Shown here piece after piece: positions 35,520-49,800 of a stretch of 64,000 nucleotides of DNA (positions are counted from its first letter, which is position 1; each line of letters begins with the position of its first letter). The notes below the pieces were generated by a model that made no database searches, had not been told where the DNA came from, and saw nothing but the letters and a program-made list of their open reading frames with translations. This stretch comes from Axinella damicornis (taxonomy: Eukaryota; Porifera; Demospongiae; Axinellida; Axinellidae). A program made the translations under genes and the position numbers. The stretch spans positions 6,135,148 through 6,199,147 of the forward strand of contig OZ007507.1 of NCBI GenBank assembly GCA_963931865.1, read 5' to 3'.

Positions 35520-38500
35520 ATCACATACGTGTATGGCATTGACACACTCACTGGCTGCTGCTCCAGAAGGGGTGTGAACTGATCTTTGGATTTGAGCTTC
35601 TTTGAGTGCGTTGAGAGCTTCTTTAGCTTGGTGGAGAGGGAGTCTGCAGCCAGTCGTCGCCAGAAAAGTGAGGGAGGCACATTGACATGCTCCCTGTGAG
35701 GAAAGACAACCAGTACTTCTTGTATTAGGAGCAACATGGATTAATTTTGTTAATGTTCCTCATTCCAATATATCATGATGTCATTGTTTGCCTTGATCAG
35801 TGAAGGAGGCTGGCAATGCTAGCATTCTTGTATAGCATGCCCGGTTCCAACTCACTTGGTCTGTTTTGCAGTAGACTTGTGTGCCTTCTTCAACGGTTCT
35901 GAATGTCGTGGAAAAATGGGTGTGAGGGGTTAATTAATAATGAAAAAATGGACACTGGAACTAATTTGACCTACCGACTATTGAGCTCTTTCTCCATAGT
36001 CCGAACACATCGTAGTCATCGTCACTGCACAAGAGAATGAACACTGCAGGTGAAGTCTCATCCTAGTCTCATGCCCACACCCTCCACACGTGCAGGAAAG
36101 AGGGTAGCGTCTATGTCTTGTCACTTAAGGCGTGGCAGAGCTCGGATTAGAGATCTTGAATCAGATGGCAGAAGGTGAATGACATAGGTATGTAGTCAGG
36201 CAGACGGTTGTTGTATAGTCCCGTGCATAGTGAAAGCTTGCCTCGCAGCCTGTTTTCGGCTGTCCCAACAGACTTCACGGCCATCTCGAGCTTTTGTCAA
36301 CCATGCTGTGTAGTAGTCTATACGCTCTGAGGCATCAGGAACTCGACATCCGGAACTCAACATCCGGATTTAAAAATATGACACTTTTACGCCGTGACCT
36401 CGCCCCATATGACAAGAAACATCGCTCAGAACACCATACTCTCTTTCCACTTTTCGGGGAGGGTCTGGGAATCAGACCATTCCTGGTCCTGTGGTTGCTC
36501 TACCTGTAAGGGATAGTGGAGGCGAGAAAGATAACGCTCATTGTGTTTTGAGTATCGTAGGACATTTCCAGGGCCAGGTCCACGTAGAGGTCCTCAGAGT
36601 CATCCGAGGGAGGAGTGGGAGGGAGCCAGATCTGCATGTGTGTGTGGGTGGCAAGTGTGAACAACAATGGCCATCCCACAAAGAACTATAGCAGTCACCA
36701 ATTAACGTCCAGGATGGGAAACATTCTTAAAATAGACGGAGGTAGCACCCTTGCTAGTCACATAAATTAACAACTAGAGCTCTGCTTGGTTAGATCCATC
36801 TGGTCCTGCAGTGTAGCAAGCTGCCTATAGCCATTCATATAGCTAGCACGGTTGTACAAGCAAATACTCTGTTCGCAATGTCCTCACTGCATTCAGCCAA
36901 TACATCGTGCCCCACATTTTACAGAGAACTACGGGCATCTCCTCTCCAATACTAGAATGTGTCCGATGTGCCTATAGGGCATCTCATCTCCAATACTACA
37001 TTGTGCCCCATATGTTACAGAGAACCTACGGGCATACGGGCATCTCTCCACCAATATTACACATAGTGCCCAATATGTTACAGAGAACCTATATAAGTCC
37101 ACTTTTCACATAAGGAAATTGATCGCGCATCTTGCGAAGAAGAAACGCTTGAAAGAAAGTTCATACTTCACTGTAAATGGGCGTTTTTGAATGCACAACC
37201 TTACCCAAAGGATACCTGCTGCTCAAGACTTTTGTGATGGGAGGGCCCTTACTACATTGCTTTTGAACCCTGTTCAGTAACATTCGCGTGAAGAGGAGGG
37301 TGGGAGCTTGATACGTGGTGGGCGCTTGATACGTACGTACTCTACGGTACTACATTGTGCCAAATATGTTGCAGAGAACCTACGGGCATCTCCTCTCCAA
37401 TACTGTATTTTGCTCCACATGTTACAGAGAGCCTACGGGCATCTCCTCACCACTACATGTACTACATTGTGCCCCACATGCTACATATAGAGCCTATGGG
37501 CATCTCCTCTCCAATACTACATTGTGCTAGCCTCATTCCCAGGCCTTCACGCACAGCTTTTGTCACTTGCAGTACGAAAAGCGCGGAGAAGGCCTGGAAG
37601 TGTTTCGCACATGATGCGTGCCGTGACCGTCATAAAACGTCATCTGTTCAAGATCACTACATACTAGTACAGTAGCTACAATCGCATACAGAGACAAGTC
37701 AACAGCCAGAAGAGAGCCACACCGACTTATCCAAGCTAGAAGTCTTACCTTCGAAGTAGTGCTGAGCTGCAAGTGTTGTACTTCCAGAGCGATGGCTCAC
37801 TGCCTGGAGTGAACATCGTAAAGCGCTTCCAAGTTATAACTGTTGTATTGCAACCATCTCTCAGCGGTTTGTATATTATTATAGGTAGGACAGGCTTCTC
37901 CTCTGGAGTTTGTGTAGCATCTCTGGAACAGGCGATAGCAAGTTGAATACTAATGTATTAACAGAATTTGTGACGTCAGCGGTGGCACGCATCACGTGCG
38001 AAACCCTTCCAGGCCTTCTCCGTGCTTTATGTACTGCATGCGACAAAAGCTGTGTGTGGAGGCCTGGGAACGAGGCTAATATTGTGCCACACGTTACAGA
38101 GAACTTACAGTCATATTACATGACATTGTACATTGTGTCCAGAGAGAACTTACGGGCATTTCCTCTCCTGTGGCGGCATCCACATAGATCTGTACAGGAA
38201 CATAATGGACAACAAGTCCGACATAACCACACCCATGTCCAATACCGACATTTGGACTTATACATAGGGTAAGAATCCTGTACCATACCTTCCTCTAAAG
38301 TTGTGATCCACACTTTCAACCACAGTGTACAGTACATTACAGCTAACACTAGCAGCACCTACCGTATTACCGCGATCAAACGCTGCGGATACTTTTATTT
38401 CATCACACGATTTACTGCAGCAGCTACTATTCGAGGGCGTCCACTAATCAAAGGCTGTGTTTATTAAATTCAGCATAAACAAGGAGGTGAGGAAGGAGCA

Positions 38501-39371
38501 ACGTGTATGCACAAAGATGAAGCTTGGTTTCAGACCTGGGCCGTGCGGTACCATCATAATCATCCCGACAAAACGGTAGGAAACACAAAGCCATTACTGT
38601 CGGGAGATTTCACGGGTCATGTCGCTCGCCACCAGTGCCTCGACCTAGAAAATGCCAAATGTTCTTAGACAGCTCTCGGGGAATGTGACCAACAATCTGT
38701 TATCCTCTCTTCATCCTCACAGTGACAGAGTCACAGTCCTCGAGTGCTAGACGAAGCACTTCGACTGATCGCCAACCATTCAAATACTAGCCGCGCTACT
38801 AAACAAGGGTGGCATTTATTTTGTTCAGCTCTTCTGGAGGTGCGGCTATCATTTGAGGGCAGCCACTAATCAAGCGCAGCGTTTGACCACGGAAATACAG
38901 TAGTTACTGTCATAGTCAGATCACTATTATTTATCAATTAGGCCTGAGCCCATCTGCTGACATAAACGTGGGAAAAATAGGTCTTCTTGAGTACCAAGCA
39001 GAAAGCTGGCGGTGGAGTAAAGAGGACAAACCAGAGTATGAGATCATTGGACGTTTCTCACCATCGTGCTATGGCATTACGTTCTACATATATGTAGCTA
39101 CGTACATGTATTCGGTGCTGCCTATTAATAATTTTGGTCAACTACTGAGCAGAAGAAAGAATGCAGCAAATAAAAACAGGCTACTTTTAGAGCAGATTAG
39201 GCTCAGGCCTAACACAACTACTACAGCAGTGATAATTTTCAAAGATGTAGAGCACTTCCAATGTTCCTTCATCCTCCACCTCATTCATTCACATCACACA
39301 ATATGATAATCCTCCATCTTCACAAATCAGTGGGACAAGAATTTTGACTCCTACCCACCTACCTACCCCCC

Positions 39372-39402
<31 letters not shown>

Positions 39403-40827
39403 ACACACACAACAAACATGCGAGTAATGGTGTCAATAAACACAATGTAGCCCTGTTTGAAGCAACACACATCCTGGGTGCTCCCCAAGTCACCCATGAA
39501 CCTCATCTGTCAACCGTGATGAGACGTCCAACCACACTACAACGTTTGCTAGCACTAGTGCTGATGTTTGCATGGTGCAGGCTGGTCTCCTAGCATTGGT
39601 GCCAATCACAATTAAAGATCACATTACAGTGGAACCTCTCAAGTAGAGACACCTCGGGGGCCCATTAAAATGCATCTGGCTTAGTGTGCCTCTCATGTAG
39701 CAGAAAATACATTGGGGCTGGGATTTTGTCAAGGATACTGATCAGGGAGGTGTCCTACAAGAGGGGTGTCACTGTATCACACAAACTCTATCTAGGGTCT
39801 AGCTATGCATGCTCTCAGCATCAATCCAAATATTTGCAGATACTGAGCTGCACCATACAAACACAGCAACGTGTATGATTGACACCAATACCAGGCCTGG
39901 AATAGCCATGCAACAACCAGCCAAGAAAGAAACTTGTTTTCCGGAATTCTTAATTTCCATTCGAAGACATTTGGCACAAAATGCCATAAAATAGTAAAAC
40001 GGTGCATAAAAAGAAAAGCAGGGTACTGATTGGTACACGTGTGTATATGACAAGGTACAAAGATTGATTTCCCCTAGTGGTTGAGACCAGCAAACTTGTG
40101 GCGTGATGGACGTTTATGGCTGGGAGGTCTAACCTCATCGTTGACATTCACGGTCCTCTGTCGAGTCCTGGAGCTAACGCAGTGGGCATCAACTATGTGG
40201 TTGCTAACACTCAGCGTGTCAGGCAATTTCTGAATTGTGACCTGAAGCCCTCTCCTTGGGGTAGGTGGAGTTCTACACTCCATAGGATCCCCTTTGGGGT
40301 CTACAAGCTCGTTTTCTGAGCCATCACTTTGGTACCTTGGGTCCCTCTTGGGTTGGAGCTTGGCAGGGCTAGTACTGATAGCAGGTGCGACACTGTCAGA
40401 ATCCGGGATAGCACTAATGCTTACATTGGAACTAGGCCTCCTATGTACAGCCTTACGACTGAGGTTGAGAACACAGTATCTTTTAGAATGCAGGCCTTCC
40501 GCAAAACCTTCCCTTCCATTTTCTTGTTTCTTAAGCTGATCTCTTCTGGGCTCTCTTGCCGACTTGTTTTCTGACACGTTCTCCTCATCATAGAGGGGAC
40601 CATGGTTGGAGCTTGGGGAGCAGATTTCCCATGTGCCTGTGGAGGGTTTCCGCCGAAGGATCACCTTGTTGGAAGTCTCAGGGCGGTCATAGGTGAGCAT
40701 GACATCCTGGACCTCAACCTCAGCAAGACGTTCCTCTTCTTCACGTAATGACTGAAGATGGCTTAGCTCCCAGCCCTTCTTGGCCAACTCAATGTTCTCC
40801 TGTGAAGGGGATGTATGCGTATGTATA

Positions 40828-40886
<59 letters not shown>

Positions 40887-43800
40887 TGTGGGTGGGTGGG
40901 TGTGTATGTGGGTGTGTGTGCATGGGGGAGGGGGATCTTCTGAATAACTTCTCCAAGACCATGAGGGACTAGAATGATCAGTTTCCCATACTTCTGCTAG
41001 TCTAAGCTGGGCTGCAGCAAACTCAGCATTCTCCTCCTCAAGGTACTTCATGGCATAGCGCTCCACGCCACTCAGCTGTTCCTCAATCGTCGCAAACTCT
41101 GCCAGGGCCTTGCTACACTCAGCCTTAGGCTGTGCCTGCTGTGTGTGTGTATGGGATAATACACAGGCACACTCTTAAGACTGGTCCTGAACGCCATGTG
41201 GTAAGAGTAATGTATTAACTTCAGTTACGACAATTAACCACTGATGTTTGTGTTCTGCAACTTAAGGTAGCATTATACCTTTACCGTTAGGGTACCTTTA
41301 ACCGTCGGGGCCCCGACGGTTAAAGGTACCCTAACGGTAAAGGTATAATGCTACCTTAAGGCTCTGATATACAAGGCCGTCTGTATTCGGTGGACTGGAC
41401 TCGGGACTGGACTGTGGGACTGGACTCACAGAAAGTTGCGCTCGTCATTTCTGAAGGCCAGAAAACAGGAAATTGCGGAACGGCACTATATAGCTACCAC
41501 CGTAGATAATAGCTTACCAAGTACGCGAGGTGTACCAACACAGCTGTCACCATGTAGACAGCCTGCCGTGGTCCTACCATGCAAAACCAGCTCGACCGTC
41601 TGTTTCGGTGCGAATTCGTCCATGATCTGACGACGACTTCGAGGAACACATGGCGGTCATTGCTAGCAACCTCTCGTATACCAAGTGTTACAACCATTTT
41701 GCAGCTTCTTGAACTGTTTCTATGCATGCTCCTGCCAAGTTTGGCTGGCGCTTCCGTTCCTGCTTTCCGTGCTGTAGGCCTATAATAATTATTCATTGTT
41801 CTTGTCCCCAGTCCGTTTCAGTCTGGGAACGAGCCGATTCAGTGCATCGTTGGCACGCGCTCTGACAGAAAGGGCTGATGGAACGGCTGATATCGAGTCA
41901 TGGTCGGCTACCCCGAATGCCATTCATGTCATGTAAGTATTTTAGTAGCGTTTGATGCTTCAAAATGATGAGCGCAACTTTCTGTGAGTCCAGTCCCACA
42001 GTCCAGTCCCGAGTCCAGTCCCGAGTCCAGTCCACCGAATACAGACGGCCGATATACAAACCCACTGGCAGCATGATGAGGTCTATTGTCTCCTTTCTAG
42101 GGATGAGGCTATTATGCCGGCACAGTTTCCGGCATAATAGGTAGGTTAAAGGAGTTGGCATAATGCGGGAATAAACGGGGAAATACAGGCATAATTGGGG
42201 TTCGAGTTCTGCCACGTGTCACTGGATGGCTTCCAGCAGTGAGGCTGCTAGCGAAAGTAGTCTAGACTCAAGTGATCTAGCTAGTTGTAGTTCTCATGTG
42301 CGGTCTGTACTTTCAATACTAGACCGACTAAAGTGTACCCAGCCTTCAGTCTGAAGATTTATGCGCCTCCCGCTGGCATACAGAAACAATGCTTTGGATC
42401 TCAAGTGAGCTATATCAAGAGCATAATCGGAGAATAATCGGGATATAGCAAGAGCATAATCGGACATAATCTGGAGCATTTGGGAATAGCATAACTGGTC
42501 AAAAAAAAAGCACAATAGCCTCATCCCTACTCCTTTCCACAGCAAACTGCTCTCAAACGGAACCCTATTTCCAGCTGTACTCCACCATAAGTTTACTGGT
42601 TGTGAATGGCAACAGCTCCAATGTACATGTATAAACTATGCTTACTTCCTAGTTCCTAGATCTGTGCAGGCTAATTACCCCACACGCGCATGCGCGAAGC
42701 GGGTTTAAGCAATCGGTTTTGTCCGTCAGTCAGTCAGTCAGTCAGTCAGTCAGTCAGTCGTCTGTCAGGCGAAGAAAATTGAAATCTTGCCACATAAACC
42801 ATCGAAATGGAGTCAAACAATAGCAAATAGCAAAAACTGCTTTATGTGTACCTGACTGAAGTCAAGGCGCTCCGTTTCGCTGTATTGCGGCTATTTCCTA
42901 CTTTTCATAACTATTCATAACATTGGCTCCACTTCTTCGTGACCTCAGAGTCCCATCAAGAACAGGACACGTGGTGCATTTGGAAACTTCATGCTTCGAG
43001 ATGACCGCTAGGAAACAGTGTTTTCCCACGATCTACGTATGTACTTCACAGGCATCGTGGCTATTTTTTCGGATGTTTTTTCCACTATTTCCTATTATTC
43101 ATAACATTTGGCCCCACCTCTCCAGCTTCACAATATAATATGCGGTAAGCGGTCACTCCCACACCTTGGATATGGCACGAAGACAGTATACGCGATAGCC
43201 ACCCTGTTCGATGCGCATCGGCAGAGATGTCACGTCAGTTGTAGCATGCATCCTGGCCTGTAGACGTTCAGCGCGGGGTATGTGTTCTATGAACACCTCT
43301 AGTTTAGTCACGAAAGGACTAATCTAGTGGATAGCCCAAACCAGCTGTTCAGAGTGAAACAGCTACAGCCCAGAAACTCTACTTGCGTGTGTACCATTTC
43401 TGACTAAGGTGAGTTTTAGATGGAAGGAAACAAGCCACAGGGGTTGGTACACTACCACAAACTTCAATGTAAGTAGTAAACTGATACACACACATGTGCA
43501 GGCTGCATGGAGCTACCTCTTTGCTGCTAAGTGATATCTGGGAGCTGAAGTTCTCATCAAACTCAGCCATCTCTGCAACCTGCTCAGCACTGGCCAGGTT
43601 GGCTGCCTTGACGTCACTGTCGTCCTCGGCCTGCATTAGTAGCTATAGAGATGGGTAGCAGAGATCAAGGAGGGATGAAAATGGAGACAGCAAGAGAATA
43701 CATTTTTCAGAAGTCAAAATATGCCCAGGAGATGCATTCAATGGTGTCATATATGCCACGGCTACCAGGAAGCACTGTGGCAACCAGGAAGTCGCCACGG

Positions 43801-46800
43801 CAACCAGGAAGTTATACCTCTTCAATCTGTTTCTGGGACATGGATTTTTCTTGCTCTGTGATTGGGGTCTGCTGGTCGCTGGGTGTGGGTTCTATAGAGG
43901 AGGGAGGAAGCAGCACCAGATCCTGGGGCTTGTCCTTCCCCACATTGAATAGTTCCCTCAGACAGGCCTGTGGCGAAGGAAGTACCACATGGCATCACAC
44001 AGGGAGTACACTACATTGCACACATGCTCTGGTAAGAGGTAGGAGGCACGAATGTGCAGTCATTACACAAGGTAGAACTATTCACAACTACAACAGGTAC
44101 AAGAAACTATTTCCAATGTGGTGGGTAGCCTTGCACCCAGTCTAGCCTACTCTAGTCACGCACATGCAACTTGGCCACTTGCGGAAGGTGGAGAGGGTCT
44201 AGCAAACTTTGCACTTCAAGTAAAATTGTCCCTGACCAATCAGATCACGAGCTGATTTTATTATGCCTGTAAACCAAGCCATGTGTGTGACCGGCAGAGA
44301 GAATCTAGAAGGCTAGAATGGACGTAAACTTGTTCCACATGGTTGCCACCCAGGATGACGAGCGTTCATCCTCAACTCTAACTGGTACTGCCTTCTGCCT
44401 CAACCTTTCTACAGGAAAATACCTGCTTGAAGAAGTCTGTGGTGAATGCCCCTCCCTCTATTGCAATGTCGCCCAGCATCCTTTTCTGGTTCGCCTTCTT
44501 CAGAATGTTCTCCTCTACCGTGCGTTCACATACCAATCTGTGGTTATAGAGTCCACATATAAAGAGTGACACATGATACATGCTACCAGAGGATCACAGT
44601 CATTGTCTATATAGATCACCGGTCAATGGCTGTGTGTGTGTGGCTGCATGTTCAGCCACAGCTTGCTGCATGTACACACATATATATCACAATCTCGTGA
44701 AAGAACGCCCATGGGCAGTGCACTAGCTACATGTAGCTTTACATGCTCACTGAACAGTGGGTGGGTGCTCTTTCGAGTGTTTCCACATTCAACCCGAAAG
44801 AGCAGCTTACGTACGTAGCTGCAAGAGTGCATGCACCAGAGCATCTACATCGCTGCAGTAACCAACACTGTCATCTAATTCTTTGTGCTCACTGTCACGT
44901 TCAGGGATATGACACATCATCTTCATTGCCATGGCGCCATCAAGCGCTCGATGATGTCCATGTGAGCTGCTGAGGTTGTTGTCTTGTCGTCTTCATAGTC
45001 AAGCCAACCCTCGTAAACACCACAGATATGACACGGATATGACTTTCTGCAAGCAAAGTTTCTTACCTCAGATACGTGTAATGCTTCTCTAAACTTTGAC
45101 CCTATAATAGGAAATCTAGCCAAAAGTGGGGGTGGGCACTCTTTCATGAGACTACAGTACACACTGGCACTGTTAAGGCATACCATTAGCAGGTTTCTTT
45201 CGCAGGAAAAAACTTTCGCGAATTGCTTGATTAGATTTATGGGGAGAAATCATTTGCGGATTTGTTGTAACCCAGTTCGCCACACCCACCAATGCTGCAT
45301 TGGAATGTGACTGGTCTGAGAATACCATGTCGTGAGCATGAGAAGATGAGTGAGTTACAGAGCTTACATGGTGGAGTCCATACTATAGCGAATGGTAGCT
45401 GTCACGCCATGTTCGGCATCTTGTTTTGCTATCTGTGCCTTCTGTTTAGGAGTAAAGAAGTCATACGTCACCCGCTTGCGCAGGATTTGTTCCCTTGTGC
45501 CCCTGCCTTGCTGTAGTACCGGTTTCACCTCTTTATGACAGCCGCGATTGTTGAAAGGGGTACAGGCGTCGATACTGTATCAAAAACGGAATCAGCACGC
45601 TGGAAAAAAGCAAACAGGGCTGTCATCAGCTAGTGTTTGGCATGTCGCTGAGCCTGGAACTGACTCCAGTTTGGATTTCGTGAATAAAACTTTGTGAATC
45701 GCCACAGAAACGCAAAATTCTTCTCCCGCGAAAGAAACCAGCTATACGACAAGTCCACAAAGAACATGGTTGGCCATACCTATGGCACCAACATACACCC
45801 ACAGTACAGATGTACATTGCAGTAGTATGAGTAATGAATACAATCAAGGTGTGAATTACCAAATGTACATGTACAACAAAAATGTAACTGCAGACTCATG
45901 AGCATATGTCCCACAGTGATAAACCCTGGCTCCACCGTGATTTGAAGCTGGCATGCAAATCACTTGCGCAAATTCTTTAGGCCCAGAGCCAAGACATAAG
46001 GACTACGGGGACTGAGTCCTCAGTTTGGTAATTTGGGCCAAACGTGCTACAGTATGATCACCAAAAAATGGCTACCGCTGAAGTGGATCAACAGCTGTGT
46101 ATGTTTTCTATCGGGCCCAAGTTCACAGATACACCACACCTTGTCCAGTGTGTACACTGTACCTCCAGAGGACGGTGAATAGACATGAGATGGACTTGAG
46201 AGGTCTTCATGAATGCCATTATGTAGGAAGGGCGTGCAGGCCTAGTCAATTAGTCAACAACTCTTCTTTAGTACAGAAGTCAGGATGACTAAGAGATTCT
46301 TGATGAGCAATAGTCAAGCTTGTCCATCAGCCAGTCGTACATACCTGTAGATGTGAACATCCCTGGTCTGCCCAATGCGATGGCAGCGGTCCTGGGCCTG
46401 GGCGTCCATGGTAGGGTTCCAGTCTGAGTCGTAGAATATCACCGTGTCAGCTCCGACCAGATTTACGCCCAGCCCCCCACTCCGGGTTGAGAGGATGAAG
46501 CAGAATACACGCTCATCTCGGTTGAAGCGTTCCATCAGCATCTGGGGATACAGGACAAATTGTAAATCAGCACCAGTACGTGACAAGAACCAGTGCAAGA
46601 ACAACTGCACCTGTCTCTTCTGGGGAGGAGTCGCACCATCCAGACGGAGGTAGGTGTGACCATGGTAGTTGAGGAAGATCTCAAGAACATCCAATATTCG
46701 TGCCATCTGAGTGAAGAGCAGGACCCTACACGTACATGGAGAGAGGGAGGAGGGAGTGAGAAGAGAGGGTGGGATAGGGAATATGGAGACAAGAGATAAG

Positions 46801-49800
46801 GGAAGGGGAAGAGACACAGGGGAGGGGAATGAAGGAAAAAACGAAGGAAGGAAGGAAGGAAGGAAGGAAGGAAGGAAGGAAGGAAGGAAGGAAGGAAGGA
46901 AGGAAGGAGGGAAGGAAGGAAGGAGGGAAAGAAGGGAAGGGAAGGAGGGAAGGGAGGGAGGGGAGGGAGGAAGGGAGAAATGGAAGGAAGGAAGGAAGGA
47001 AGGAAGGAAGGAAGAAAGAAAGGAAGGAAGGAGAGGGAAGTGAAAGAAGGAAAGGAAGGAAGGGAGGGAAGAAGGGAGGGAGGGGGGGAGGGAGGGCAGG
47101 AGGGAGGTCAGCTGATTATGAACAGCTACCACAGCTTCCACACTATACGGGTACTACAGTAAGTATTGTACCTGTGTCCTTCAGCTTTCAATCTCTGGAG
47201 TAGCATGCCTAGAGTTTGGAGCTTTCCTGATGAGGGAAGGACAAGAGTATTATATAAAACTAGGAACTATCCTTATCTGAGTGGGTGCCGGTTAGAGAAT
47301 GCACAACACTCGACTCACCACAGTCGTACTGTATCAGCCTGGTCTCGGGGAACTGGAAGCATGTGCTGGTGGCTATAGGATGGAAGAAGTCTGCCCTGGG
47401 CGAGAGCTCCCGAGATAGCTCCTGCACCCTCCGAGCCTCACGTAGCATCCATGAGGGGTCAGGGTGGTGGGCATGCATGGTGATTGGGGTGGTGGTGGCG
47501 GGGGGCACTGTGATCACAAACCTGAGGAAGACAAATAACTAGGTCTTCAACATTTAGTATAGCTGAAGGATACTCATACACACACACCAATGATTGAAGA
47601 CAACAGTGTCAAGATCCTGACCACAGTCACAGCATGGTTGCCATTTATGTACCTTCTTCTCTTAGACTACTTTGTCAGACTCGTGTTTGAAAAGAGGAGT
47701 ATCTCCTTTTACCACAGGTACATGTACGGCAACTAGCCACCTGAAGCCTACATTTTGTGGGTGCAAGCTACATGTGTAGAGTCCTGTATATGTATATGTC
47801 ATAAAAATTGTAAGAGAAATTTGGGTACCTAACATGTGGTTCATCATGAATAAAATGACAGATCGCGTTTGTGGTCAGATCAATGTACCATCCAACCATG
47901 TGCCTCAACTAGTCACTGATGCCAACCATTAGCTCATGTACTGCATTAACCACATATCCACTGCCCACCTTCTAGTAATATCCTGAAGTAGCTCGGCCCT
48001 CTGTTGATAGCCGAGGAGGGCTGCCCTGAGAGCGGTACAACACCTATCCCAGTGGACGTCATGGGCCTGGTGGAGTGCACATGCAGCATGTCCCACCCAC
48101 AGCCAGTGGCAACCCTTTGACACCCCTCCAGCATCCTCACAGAGTGGCTCGTAGTGGCACACACAGCGTACTGCTCTGATGAGGTCTGTCCCATACATCG
48201 GCTGCCGATGACACCGCCTGGTGTTTACCTCATACATGTGTTTACGGCAGGAGAGCTCCCACTCGTCACGCTGTGATGTCAGACTCGGCTGGAGGAGATA
48301 CAGATGCATGTAGTGAGAGGAAAACCAAAAACCCATAATGCTGAACAGGAAATGTTCCAAGAAGGGTGGCGAGAGTCAAACAGCCGGTGTTTAGCCAGGG
48401 TTTCATCAAGTGGGAGTGGGAGTGGGGTCAGGAGGGAGGACTAAACTGATGCAGATAATAACACAGTGATACACCAATAATTGGATTATACAGTTATAGG
48501 TATTGACCTTATTCTGCTTCCAGGTTTCTGTTGCTACATATAGCATTATGACAACAACAACCCCTTGTACCCATTGATCATCATGCAGACAGGCTGCATC
48601 CCAGGTTCGAAGTAAATCTGATGTACAGTGCCTGAGTTATGGCTCCCAAAATCCCATCGAAGCCAATACAAATCCAAAAACTTTCTACTGGAGGCGCCTC
48701 AAGTAGATGAGCATCAATGGGGAAATCCTGAATATTGGGAGGCCATAACTCAACACTGTATATCCGATTTAATTCATATCTGGGATGAAGCCTATCATGA
48801 CGACCAATAGTAGTTGTTGTCATAGCAACAGAAACTTGGAATTTCATTTTAGCGGAATAAGGTCTATTGGGCGATAACATGACCATCCTGGGGATTGGTA
48901 AATTCTACTGTTAACTCGGCTGATAAATGACGCACGTGCATTGCATAACCACGTGCTGGAATGGTCTAGTGCATAGTCACACATATGCAAGGAGAACCAC
49001 ACAGATGTGTGTGTGTGTGCCTCTGCATACATACCAAGTGTAAATCCTCTAGGAACTTGTCACTCCTCCTGTTCCCCTCAGCCTCCATCTCGCGGAGCAG
49101 GATGTAAGGATGGGAGGAGGAGGAAGGATCGAGGATGAGGGCTCGCAGGGCTTGCAGCTGCCGGCAGCGGAAGGCAGCGAATGCCTCCATGTCCAGTTCA
49201 TAGTCAGCGAGGTGAAGGTTCAGGCAGTCCAGATTGATATGCTGACCAAAGTGGAGAGAGTTCTACATGCGTAAATGGCAGTCTACAGTATTTATGCTAA
49301 TAAAACGGTATAACAATAAAATTCACTACCGTAGGATTGGGAATCAGAGGAAATGAATTTGTACCGCTAGATTGGATGTACTAGATAGAAATTGCCACCA
49401 ACTTCCAAGCCATGAGCAACAAATCTGACTGACTGACTAGTAATAGTGTATTTGTAAATGTGTACTTGGAACTCATGTCGTTTTGATAATTACATTTCCT
49501 GGTATCAGAAAATAATTAATGTCCCAGGCACTGTTTAATTGGATCAGTGGAAATTCGAATTTCTACTGCTACATGTAGTACCATTTTAAAATACAGTATA
49601 CCCTATACTTGTCAATGGGCATATACAATTGTAGCTGGGTGCATCAGGATACTACCGCCGAGTTTACATGTACCTTGAGTGGCTCATACTCTGTGGCCTT
49701 GAGTGCCAGTGATGCAGTGTAGTACTCCAGAGCTGCCAGTCTGAGAGGGGAGAGGGTGGGCCGGGGCTCAAACAGGTCTGGATGATTGCACACCTATGGG

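Noticed and set aside
40074..41066. Single 330-codon minus-strand gene
   Set aside because: It reads through a (CA)n intron between two remodeller exons with good splice sites; the His/Thr run is not protein-coding.
46314..47141. 275-codon minus-strand gene
   Set aside because: Reads through the CCTT intron and a second short intron; only the parts matching the SNF2 C lobe are coding.
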